The notes under the pieces were generated by a model. It worked only from the letters and a program-made list of their open reading frames with translations. It had not been told where the DNA came from and did not search any database. From positions 62,001 through 126,000 of the forward strand of contig NZ_JANYGH010000079.1 in assembly GCF_025362475.1 (NCBI RefSeq): a stretch of DNA of 64,000 nucleotides, in the 5' to 3' direction. The stretch is from Mucilaginibacter sp. Lineage in GTDB: Bacteria > Bacteroidota > Bacteroidia > Sphingobacteriales > Sphingobacteriaceae. Shown here piece by piece: positions 40,912-48,673 of the stretch; positions within the stretch are counted from its first letter, which is position 1; each line of letters starts with the position of its first letter. A program made the position numbers and the translations under genes.

Positions 40912-41490
40912 ATGAAAAAGTATTTATTTATTATGATGCTGGCTTTTGCCGGCCTGCAGCTTTCGGCGCAAACCGGGCTTAAAAAAGGTGATGATGCTCC
41001 GACTTTTAGCGCGATAGATAATTCAGGCAAATCAGTCGACCTGAAAACATTACTAAAAGCCCACAAATCGGTGGCGCTGTTTTTTTACAGGGGCGAGTGG
41101 TGCCCTTATTGCAATAAGCATATCCAACAGTTACAGGATTCACTGCAGCTGCTTAGCGCAAAAGGGGCTTACGTAATTGCTGTAACACCCGAAACCAAAG
41201 AGAACATTAGCAAAACCATTCAAAAAACCCGCGCATCGTTTTCTATTGTTCAGGATAAAGGATACAGCATCATGAAGGATTATAAAGTTAACTATACTTT
41301 GGACGATGCCACAGTTGAAAAATACAAAAGCTTTGGCCTCGATCTTAATAAAAGCAACGGCAATACCGATCATGTACTACCCGTACCAGCAACTTATGTT
41401 ATTAATCAATCGGGCAAGATCGCTTTCGTGCACTTTAATAAGGATTATACCAGGCGTGCATCTGTAAATGATATCATGCAGGAGCTTTAA
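40912..41490 (+). CDS. Exported AhpC/TSA-type peroxiredoxin
   Basis: A 192-residue redoxin with a signal peptide (YLFIMMLAFAGLQLSAQ). The thioredoxin-like domain carries FYRGEWCPYCNKHIQQLQDS, with a CPYC pair at the redox site, and later VKSFG-like KSFGLDLNKSN and VPATYVINQSGKIAF segments. The family reduces peroxides or exchanges thiols and disulfides. It follows the Met-rich gene after a terminator-like hairpin and is followed by its own terminator. Its position in the ECF island suggests an envelope oxidant-defence role, which is inference. Confidence 0.88.
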   Translation: MKKYLFIMMLAFAGLQLSAQTGLKKGDDAPTFSAIDNSGKSVDLKTLLKAHKSVALFFYRGEWCPYCNKHIQQLQDSLQLLSAKGAYVIAVTPETKENISKTIQKTRASFSIVQDKGYSIMKDYKVNYTLDDATVEKYKSFGLDLNKSNGNTDHVLPVPATYVINQSGKIAFVHFNKDYTRRASVNDIMQEL

Positions 41491-41530
41491 TAGTATTATA
41501 CCCCTAAATAATGGCAAGTAATTGCAACAG

Positions 41531-41558
41531 ATCAGGTTCATTTGGGCCTGATTTTTTT
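41531..41558 (+). terminator. Terminator of the peroxiredoxin gene
   Basis: ATCAGG and CCTGAT arms with a ten-base loop are followed by a T run, 40 bases after the stop. Confidence 0.8.
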
Positions 41559-41597
41559 GTGCTGTTTTGAAGCGGGCTTGCTATATTTACCATTACT

Positions 41598-42107
41598 ATG
41601 AAAAAGCTGTTATTACTTGTTTTGCTGTATAGCACTGCTGCCTTTGCACAGGAAAAATTGAACCCCACTCAAAAGTTCAGCATTACAGGGCAGGTAACAA
41701 AAGAGTCGGTGATTACTATTGATTCTATTTTGCAGTATAAAGTACATGACATTGGCGAAATGAACGTCACCAACCACCTTGGTGAGTTTAAACATAAGGA
41801 CGATCAATTAAAAGGTGTTCTGCTGAAAGATATTTTAAGCCATACCACGTTTAAAACCGCCAGCCCCAAATTGTTGAGCCAGTTTTATTTTGTTTGCCAG
41901 GGTGCTGATGGCTACAAAGTAGTTTACTCATGGAACGAATTATTCAATACCGAAGTAGGCAACCATGTTTTTATCCTTACGGAGAAAAATGGAGTCAAAG
42001 CTGATAAAATGCCCGAAAGCCTGCAAATGAGTTCGGCTGCTGATTTTAAAACCGGTCGCAGGTATTTGCACAACCTGGATAAAATAATTGTAAAACAGGC
42101 CGAATAG
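41598..42107 (+). CDS. Exported protein with a reduced molybdopterin-oxidoreductase fold
   Basis: A 169-residue exported protein (signal peptide MKKLLLLVLLYSTAAFAQ). The pattern FSITGQVTKESVITIDSILQ, then LKGVLLKDILS, YKVVYSWNELFN and the C-terminal GRRYLHNLDKIIV matches small proteins assigned to the sulfite-oxidase-type molybdopterin-binding domain. The molybdenum-ligand CVEGW cysteine motif is absent. The only mature-region cysteine, in FYFVCQGADG, is in a different place, so catalysis is doubtful. A candidate promoter (TATATTTA at 41582) precedes it, and alkA-like follows after six bases. Confidence 0.65.
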   Translation: MKKLLLLVLLYSTAAFAQEKLNPTQKFSITGQVTKESVITIDSILQYKVHDIGEMNVTNHLGEFKHKDDQLKGVLLKDILSHTTFKTASPKLLSQFYFVCQGADGYKVVYSWNELFNTEVGNHVFILTEKNGVKADKMPESLQMSSAADFKTGRRYLHNLDKIIVKQAE

Positions 42108-42113
42108 GTTACC

Positions 42114-42743
42114 ATGTTTAAACAGTTTAACCACGCCAATTACCACGCCATTTGCGATGAGCTTGCCTTAGCTGATGCCGATTTGGCTGTAATTATCAAT
42201 ACCTATGGCTATCCACCGCTATGGTCAAGGCCAAACACGTTCGAAACCCTGGTGCACATCATCCTGGAGCAACAGGTATCGCTGGCGTCAGCACTATCCG
42301 CATTAAATAAACTACGGGAGCGGGTTCAGGAAATAACCCCGGCCAGGGTATTGTTATTAACCGACGAAGAGTTTAAAGCCTGTTATTTCAGTCGACAAAA
42401 AACCACCTATACCAAATATTTAGCAGAGGCTATGATCAACGGGCAAATCAACCTCCAAGAACTGGAGCAACTGCCTGATGAAATTGTTCGGGCCAAACTT
42501 ATTGCCCTCAAAGGCATCGGCAACTGGACGGCCGACGTGTATTTGATGTTTGTATTACAGCATGCCGATATTTTCCCCATCGGTGATCTGGCAGCGGTAA
42601 ATGCTTTGAAAAGAGTAAAATTGCTACCCAAAGATATTTCAAAACAAGAAATGATTGCGATAACCGAACAATGGGCGCCTTATAAAACTATCGCAAGTAT
42701 GCTGTTATGGCATTGGTATTTATCGGCACCGAGGAATAGCTAA
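42114..42743 (+). CDS. HhH-GPD DNA-3-methyladenine glycosylase, AlkA-like
   Basis: A 209-residue DNA glycosylase of the helix-hairpin-helix GPD superfamily, closest to the AlkA/3-methyladenine group. Conserved segments are ETLVHIILEQQVSLASALSA, the hairpin LKGIGNWTADVYLMFVLQHA and the following FPIGDLAAVNAL with the catalytic aspartate. It lacks the iron-sulfur cysteines of the EndoIII/MutY branch. It removes alkylated purines in base-excision repair. It starts six bases after the preceding stop, so is probably co-transcribed with the molybdopterin-like gene. Confidence 0.9.
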   Translation: MFKQFNHANYHAICDELALADADLAVIINTYGYPPLWSRPNTFETLVHIILEQQVSLASALSALNKLRERVQEITPARVLLLTDEEFKACYFSRQKTTYTKYLAEAMINGQINLQELEQLPDEIVRAKLIALKGIGNWTADVYLMFVLQHADIFPIGDLAAVNALKRVKLLPKDISKQEMIAITEQWAPYKTIASMLLWHWYLSAPRNS

Positions 42744-42756
42744 AATAAACGGAGAA

Positions 42757-42789
42757 AGACTTACGAAGTTTTAAAAACTTCGTAAGTCT
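42757..42789. repeat. Perfect short palindrome of ACTTACGAAGTTTT type
   Basis: Exact 16-base arms (AGACTTACGAAGTTTT) with a one-base centre, 13 bases after the glycosylase stop. No T run follows, so it may be a repeat or a weak terminator. Confidence 0.75.
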
Positions 42790-42825
42790 GGGATTCTACG
42801 GCTTGTCATGGATAGGTTCTACCTA

Positions 42826-42977
42826 TGACGTATTTACTAAAAACGCTTTTGTCATCCTGAGGAACGAAGGATCTACTCTCCGCTATGCTTCTTTGACCTT
42901 TACAGTCTGCGAATAGATCCTTCGTTCCTCAGGATGACAAACTTTTCCAACGTCATTTTCCTTTCAGTGTCTCCCGG
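42826..42977. repeat. Second copy of the GTCATCCTGA palindromic repeat
   Basis: The core 42848-42941 starts TTTGTCATCCTGA and ends with its complement. Inner sequence (GAATAGATCCTTCG) and flanks (ACGTATT at left, AACGTCATTT and TTTCAG at right) match the copy at 34080-34240. It lies between the convergent glycosylase and cphA genes, which otherwise leave nothing coding in this gap. Confidence 0.8.
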
Positions 42978-43022
42978 ATAGTAAAACTCGCAATGACATC
43001 ACTTATAATACCCTATGGCAGG

Positions 43023-45650
43023 CTATACGTTAAACAACCCGTTCCGCTCCTGTTCCTGGTAGTTTTGTACCGTTTCAATGGCGTTATCAACTACATCGCT
43101 TAAAGCGGTAATGAAAGTACCGGGTTTGGCAAGGCTCATAGCATGCTTTATGGCATCAATTTCTTTTGGCACTACTTCTATAGGCTTATCCGGATTAACT
43201 GATTTAATCCCTTCTATAAGCAAGCTCAAAATATTTTCTGCAGTACGCCCGCGCAGGTGTTTTTCCTGGCGAAGGATGATATAATCAAACATTTCGGCAG
43301 ATATTTTTCCAAGCTCGCGGATATCATCATCGCGCCTGTCGCCGGTACCTGCTATAATACCTATTTTCAATGGCGAATCGATATGCCTTAAAAACTCTCT
43401 GATACCATTATATCCGTCAGGGTTGTGGGCAAAATCAATCATGAAACGGAAATCCCTAAACTCAAAAATATTCATGCGACCCGGTGTTTGCGCTGCCGAT
43501 GGAATAAAGGTTTCCAATGAGGTTTTAATATCTTCCGTTTTGAAGCCCCATAAAAACGTAGCTAAAGTTGCCGCCAGCACATTTTCAATCATAAAAGGAA
43601 CGGTACCACCAAAGGTTAGCGGGATAAGAATAGTACGTTGTACCCTTATCTTCCAGTCGCCTTTTTGTATAGTGATAAACCCGTTTTCGCATATTGCAGC
43701 GATACCGCCCTTACGGCAATGCGATTTAATGATCGGGTTATTCTCGTTCCTGCTAAAATAAGCGATGTTACAATCTGCCTTATTGCCTATGCGTACACAA
43801 TATTCGTTATCAGCATTTAAAACGCCCCAGCCATCTTTTTTAACAGAGTTGAGCACTACACTTTTTACCCTTGCCAAATCATCAAGCGTATGGATATCAG
43901 AAAGGCCCAGGTGATCTTCCTGAATATTGGTTACTACACCAATATCGCAAAAGCCAAAGCCCAAGCCCGAGCGCAGGATGCCGCCGCGGGCGGTTTCCAA
44001 TACTGCAAAATCAACAGTAGGGTCTTTCAAAATAAACTCAGAGCTTACAGGGCCAGTAGTATCACCCTTTAACATCATGGTATTTTGCACATAAATACCA
44101 TCAGAGGTAGTAAAGCCCACCCTATGCCCATTATTTTTAACAATGTGCGCAATTAAACGGGTAGTGGTGGTTTTACCATTGGTGCCAGTAACAGCAATAA
44201 TGGGAATCCTTGCCGATTTCCCGGTTGGATAAAGCATATCAAGCACATGCCCGGCAACGTTACGTGGTAAGCCCTCGCTGGGTGCAATATGCATCCTGAA
44301 GCCAGGCGCTGCGTTAACCTCCAATACTACGCCTCCATTTTCGGTAAGGGGCTCATGAAGATTTTCGGCCATGATATCAATACCGCAGATATCCAGGCCA
44401 ATTATTTTCGAGATCCTTTCGCAAATAAAAATATTCTGCGGGTGTACATGGTCGGTAACATCAACAGACGTGCCGCCGGTGCTCAGGTTGGCGGTTGATT
44501 TTACAAATACTTTTTCGCCATTAGCAGGTATGGTATCCAGGGTATAACCCTTCTTTTCCAGCAGGTCAATCGTATCCCGGTCAATACCAATCAGCGTAAG
44601 CACATTTTCATGCCCATAACCGCGGCGTGGGTCGGTATTTTCCTTGTCAATAAGTTGCTGTATGGTTAATATTCCATCACCTTTAACATGGGCCGGATCG
44701 CGCAGGGCGGCGGCTACCATTTTATTATCAATTACCAGTACCCTAAAATCATAGCCGGTAACAAAACGCTCAACAATAACTTTATGTGATATTTTGGCAG
44801 CATGCTCATAAGCATCCATCGCCTCGGCTTCGGTTCGGATATTGATAGAAATACCCCTCCCATGATTACCATTCAGCGGTTTAAATACCAACGGGAAACC
44901 CACCTTGCGGATTGCCTCGGCCACTCCCTCTGCCGATGAAATGGTAATGCCTTTGGCAACAGGAATGGCCTGCTCCTGCAGCATGCGTTTGGTTTCATCT
45001 TTATTACTGGCAATATCAACCGCAATACTGCTGGTTTTCTCGGTCATGGTAGCGCGAAAACGCACCTGGTTTTTACCATAACCTAACTGCACCAGGGATT
45101 GATTGTTAAGTCTGATCCAGGGAATATCCCTTGCTATCGCTTCTTCAACAATTGATCCTGTACTTGGCCCTAAACGGGTATGTTCGCGAATCTCGCGCAT
45201 TTCCTGAATATCAGAGTCAAGATCATACTCCTCGCCCTTGATCAAAGCCTGGGCAATGCGCACTGCCGATTCAGCTGCAAATACCCCTACTTTTTCTTCA
45301 AGATAGGCAAATACTACATTATATACCCCTTTGGTTTTAGTTTCGCGGGTACGGCCAAAGCCGGTATCCATGCCTGCCAGGGTTTGTATTTCAAGTGCAA
45401 TATGCTCTATAACGTGGCCCATCCAGGTACCAGCAATAACCCGCTGAAAAAAACCTCCCGGTACACCCGGCGAACAGCGGTGAGTATATAATGATGGCAG
45501 TAAGCTTTCCAGGCGTTCATAAAAACCGTCAATTTCGTTAGATGGCTTGTGCTCCATCTCCTGCAGGTCAAGCCGCATTTGTATTAATTTTTTGCGGCGG
45601 ATGCTCCAGATGTTCGGTCCGCGCAGTACTTGTATATTCTCGATCTTCAT
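43023..45650 (-). CDS. cphA: Cyanophycin synthetase
   Basis: An 875-residue enzyme that builds cyanophycin (an aspartate backbone with arginine side chains) from ATP and the two amino acids. The N-terminal domain (about 1-160) contains HRCSPGVPGGFFQRV. The ATP-grasp domain has FPLVFKPLNGNHGRGISINI. The Mur-ligase-like domain from about residue 475 has PIIAVTGTNGKTTTTRLIAH and later IDFAHNPDGYNG, the usual order and length of CphA1-type enzymes. It is divergent from cphB, with a 270-base gap holding only a weak -7 candidate (45724-45731, minus strand). The polymer would be a nitrogen store. Confidence 0.96.
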   Translation of the reverse strand: MKIENIQVLRGPNIWSIRRKKLIQMRLDLQEMEHKPSNEIDGFYERLESLLPSLYTHRCSPGVPGGFFQRVIAGTWMGHVIEHIALEIQTLAGMDTGFGRTRETKTKGVYNVVFAYLEEKVGVFAAESAVRIAQALIKGEEYDLDSDIQEMREIREHTRLGPSTGSIVEEAIARDIPWIRLNNQSLVQLGYGKNQVRFRATMTEKTSSIAVDIASNKDETKRMLQEQAIPVAKGITISSAEGVAEAIRKVGFPLVFKPLNGNHGRGISINIRTEAEAMDAYEHAAKISHKVIVERFVTGYDFRVLVIDNKMVAAALRDPAHVKGDGILTIQQLIDKENTDPRRGYGHENVLTLIGIDRDTIDLLEKKGYTLDTIPANGEKVFVKSTANLSTGGTSVDVTDHVHPQNIFICERISKIIGLDICGIDIMAENLHEPLTENGGVVLEVNAAPGFRMHIAPSEGLPRNVAGHVLDMLYPTGKSARIPIIAVTGTNGKTTTTRLIAHIVKNNGHRVGFTTSDGIYVQNTMMLKGDTTGPVSSEFILKDPTVDFAVLETARGGILRSGLGFGFCDIGVVTNIQEDHLGLSDIHTLDDLARVKSVVLNSVKKDGWGVLNADNEYCVRIGNKADCNIAYFSRNENNPIIKSHCRKGGIAAICENGFITIQKGDWKIRVQRTILIPLTFGGTVPFMIENVLAATLATFLWGFKTEDIKTSLETFIPSAAQTPGRMNIFEFRDFRFMIDFAHNPDGYNGIREFLRHIDSPLKIGIIAGTGDRRDDDIRELGKISAEMFDYIILRQEKHLRGRTAENILSLLIEGIKSVNPDKPIEVVPKEIDAIKHAMSLAKPGTFITALSDVVDNAIETVQNYQEQERNGLFNV

Positions 45651-45920
45651 ACGTATGTTACGAAATTTTTAAACGGCTTTTTTTCTTTAAAACTATAAAA
45701 CTTAATAGGGTATTTAAAATTTTTAAAGGTAAAAAGGCATTATTTGTTTATAACAGACTGTGTTTTTGATGCATTTTATCGTAATTTGTATTGTAAAATC
45801 AGTTGATTAGTTGAATTAAGGTGATTTAGTGCATGTTTATCTGATAAATAATTAGAAATTTTAGGTAGCTCAATCAACTTTGTCAACCCAATCAGCTTTA
45901 ACAACCAAATTAAAAAAAGC

Positions 45921-46841
45921 ATGATTGTCCCGAAAGGAAAACTAATAATTATAGGTGGCGCGGTTGATATGGGGAGTAACGTAACCATACAGGAACACAT
46001 TTTACAGCCAGATTATATTAAATTTTTTGAACAGGGCATTTTACGGCGGATTATTACTGAGTCTGCTAAGCACGAAGGTTCGTTGGTTGAAGTTATTACT
46101 ACTGCCTCCCAAATTCCGGAGCTGGTGGGCGATGAGTACATAAAGGCATTTGGGCAGCTAAATGTTACCAATGTTAATGTACTACACATAAAAAGCCGTG
46201 AAGATGCGGCAAATAAAAATTACCTTGAGCGCATCCGTAAGGCAGACGTAGTGATGTTTAGTGGCGGCGATCAGCTTAGGCTAACCGCTATTTTTGGTGG
46301 TACCGAATTTTTACAGATCCTGAAACAACGTTTCAGGAATGAAAACTTTGTAATAGCGGGCACATCGGCAGGGGCGGCAGCAGCCTCAACCCACATGATC
46401 TATCGCGGCCAAAGTAACGAAGCCCTCATTAAAGGCGAAGTACAGATTACCGCCGGGCTTGGCTTTATTGATTCTGTTATAGTTGATACCCATTTTGTAC
46501 AGCGTGGCCGCATTGGCCGGCTCATGTATGCCGTAGCAACCAACCCGGGCATCCTGGGTATTGGCCTGGGCGAAGATGCGGGCTTATTGATTACAGAAGG
46601 TAATATGATGGAGGCTATAGGATCAGGCCTTATTATTTTGGTTGATGGCAGAAGCATTGTTGCCACCAATATCTATGACGTGGAATTAGGCTCGCCGGTA
46701 TCCATCGAAAATTTAAAGGTGCATGTCATGTCTATTTATGATAAATATGATCTTACACAACATCGTTTACTCATAAAAAAAGCGGTTAAGGTTGAAGACG
46801 GAGTTTTTATTCAGGCCCCCGATAGCGACCTTTTACAATAA
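45921..46841 (+). CDS. cphB: Cyanophycinase
   Basis: A 306-residue S51-type serine peptidase that cleaves cyanophycin to beta-Asp-Arg dipeptides. The start GKLIIIGGAVDMG is characteristic, and the nucleophile serine is in VIAGTSAGAAAAS. FSGGDQLRLTAIFGGTEF precedes it, and the VDTHFVQRGRIGRL segment carries the active-site histidine region. No signal peptide is seen, so it is cytoplasmic and acts on stored polymer. It is transcribed away from cphA and followed by the isoaspartyl peptidase, completing breakdown. Confidence 0.96.
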   Translation: MIVPKGKLIIIGGAVDMGSNVTIQEHILQPDYIKFFEQGILRRIITESAKHEGSLVEVITTASQIPELVGDEYIKAFGQLNVTNVNVLHIKSREDAANKNYLERIRKADVVMFSGGDQLRLTAIFGGTEFLQILKQRFRNENFVIAGTSAGAAAASTHMIYRGQSNEALIKGEVQITAGLGFIDSVIVDTHFVQRGRIGRLMYAVATNPGILGIGLGEDAGLLITEGNMMEAIGSGLIILVDGRSIVATNIYDVELGSPVSIENLKVHVMSIYDKYDLTQHRLLIKKAVKVEDGVFIQAPDSDLLQ

Positions 46842-46867
46842 ATAACCTACTCCTCAGTTATAAAAAA

Positions 46868-46960
46868 TGTTATCCTGAACTTGTTTCAGGATCTCACACG
46901 CTTGGTATAACCTTTAAGTTTACTTGTCCTGTGGGATGCTGAAATAAATTCGGCATGGCG
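46868..46960. repeat. Imperfect palindromic repeat, CCTGAACTTGTTTCAGG type
   Basis: TTATCCTGAACTTGTTTCAG at the left pairs imperfectly with the CTGAAATAAATTCGGCATGG stretch at the right. This is a further intergenic repeat family, between cphB and the isoaspartyl peptidase gene. It does not resemble the GTCATTGCGAG type. Confidence 0.65.
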
Positions 46961-46994
46961 AACTATATTTTTGAATCAATTTAAACAGTTCAAA

Positions 46995-47837
46995 ATGAAG
47001 ATCATTATTCATGGCGGTTTTTTCAGCGAATCGCAAACCAATCACGAGATAAAACAGGCCAAGCAACAAGCTTTAAAAGATATTGTGCAAGCCGGATACA
47101 GATACCTGCAAAACCATACCGCCCTGCAAACGGCGGTTTATACAGTTTGCCTCCTGGAGGATTGCGAATTATTTAATGCGGGTACGGGCTCACAAATACA
47201 AAGTGATGGTAAAATAAGGCTCAGCGCATCATTGATGGATGGCAAAACTCAAAAATTTTCTGGCGTGATCAATATTGAAGATGTAAAAAACCCTATTTGC
47301 ATCGCCGATAAACTCATGGCCTATGATGATCGTGTTTTAAGCGGCAAAGGCGCAAAAGAGTTTGCTACCAATAATGGGGTTGCCTATTACAACCCCGAAA
47401 CACCTCAGCGCCGCCATGAGTACGAAAAAAAATTAAGTGACTCCATCAGGCTGGGAACAGTGGGCTGCGTGGCGCTTGATGTTTACGGCAACCTGGCCGC
47501 GGCCACATCAACAGGAGGCAAGGGTTTTGAAATTCCGGGCCGGGTGAGTGATTCGGCAACTACAGCGGGTAATTATGCAAATACTTACGCCGGAATTTCA
47601 TGTACCGGTGTTGGCGAGGATATTGTAAGCGGATCTGTAGCCTCAAAAATTGTTACCAGAATTACCGATGGCATGGCCATATCTGCAGCTACTGAGAAAA
47701 CTTTGAATGAGTTGAAACCGTTTGATGGCTTTGCCGGGGTAATAGGAATATCAGCGGACGGTAAAATTTATCATGCCGATACACACCCATACATGGTGTG
47801 GGCACTGCATGATGGGGACGTGGAGGTTTTTGAATAA
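46995..47837 (+). CDS. iaaA: Isoaspartyl peptidase/type-2 asparaginase
   Basis: A 280-residue N-terminal-nucleophile hydrolase of the plant-type asparaginase/isoaspartyl peptidase family, made as one chain that cleaves itself. The nucleophile is Thr155 in RLGTVGCVALDVYGNLAAAT, followed by STGGKGFEIPGRVSD. The N-terminal HGGFFSES and ELFNAGTGS fit the alpha subunit. It splits the beta-Asp-Arg dipeptides from CphB into aspartate and arginine. The ORF-track TTG start adds eight unsupported residues, so I use the ATG giving MKIIIHGG. A repeat separates it from cphB. Confidence 0.92.
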   Translation: MKIIIHGGFFSESQTNHEIKQAKQQALKDIVQAGYRYLQNHTALQTAVYTVCLLEDCELFNAGTGSQIQSDGKIRLSASLMDGKTQKFSGVINIEDVKNPICIADKLMAYDDRVLSGKGAKEFATNNGVAYYNPETPQRRHEYEKKLSDSIRLGTVGCVALDVYGNLAAATSTGGKGFEIPGRVSDSATTAGNYANTYAGISCTGVGEDIVSGSVASKIVTRITDGMAISAATEKTLNELKPFDGFAGVIGISADGKIYHADTHPYMVWALHDGDVEVFE

Positions 47838-47981
47838 CAACATTATAGGCTTTTCTTGCGTTAAATGCAGGATAAACAAAATATCGCAACTATTTTACCC
47901 GGTTATAAGTATTGATTAGCTGGGTATTATGATTATATTTGTTTACTGATTAATTTATTAAACTCAGACAAGAAAAGTTAA

Positions 47982-48623
47982 ATGAGATATTTTTTCCTTA
48001 TTATCTTATGCTCAGTTAGCGTATCGGCGTCTGCGCAATGGTGGCAAAAACCCATAAATTCTATAAATAACGTATTTAAAAAGCACGAACGTTTTCCGCC
48101 GCTTGCCGGGTTAAAGGATAATTCTGTAAGCAAGTTGCCTACAGCTAAAATTGCCAAACTTAAAATTACTTCAAACATTCTTGAGCGTGCTCCTTATATG
48201 CTTTACATGCAAGAAATGTCGGTAATGAAAACGGCGCAGCATAATATGCGTTTTCGCGTTTACAATGCCGCCAGCTATAACTTTAGTGATCTGGCGCAGA
48301 TGTATTTAAAGCAAAATCGCCTGTCAGAAGCAAAATGGTATTTATTGCAAAGCCTCCAGATATCGCGCCAGCAAAACGACGACAGGCATACCATCACTAA
48401 TTTAATAGGGCTGGCTACCGTAAAGGCCGGTTATGGCGATTATACACAGGCGATGCAGGATCTTGATGAAGCCCGCGCCCTGGCTACTTCACATGGCCTT
48501 ACTATGGATGTAACAGCCATAAACAAACAAGCACGCTACCTGCAGGATAATAAATCGAACCCTAAAGCCGAGATCCGCTACGCTGAAACTGACGATACCG
48601 ATCAAAAAAAGGTAATTAAATAA
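47982..48623 (+). CDS. Exported TPR-like protein of unknown function
   Basis: A 213-residue protein with a signal peptide (FFLIILCSVSVSASAQ). The mature part, from about residue 85, has two to three TPR-like helix pairs (FSDLAQMYLKQNRLSEAKWY, then AKGYGDYTQAMQDLDEARAL-like), and the C terminus is polar and basic. It is probably periplasmic and binds other proteins. It is preceded by a gap of about 140 bases and followed by the unrelated DUF4062 gene. No specific role can be given. Confidence 0.75.
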   Translation: MRYFFLIILCSVSVSASAQWWQKPINSINNVFKKHERFPPLAGLKDNSVSKLPTAKIAKLKITSNILERAPYMLYMQEMSVMKTAQHNMRFRVYNAASYNFSDLAQMYLKQNRLSEAKWYLLQSLQISRQQNDDRHTITNLIGLATVKAGYGDYTQAMQDLDEARALATSHGLTMDVTAINKQARYLQDNKSNPKAEIRYAETDDTDQKKVIK

Positions 48624-48673
48624 CAGTTATCCTCACTTAAATAGCTGTTACCTTATTAAATATAACCTATTCC

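Noticed and set aside
46971-46994. TTG start of the isoaspartyl peptidase gene
   Set aside because: It is a non-ATG codon and adds MNQFKQFK before the conserved KIIIHGG start; the ATG at 46995 is preferred.
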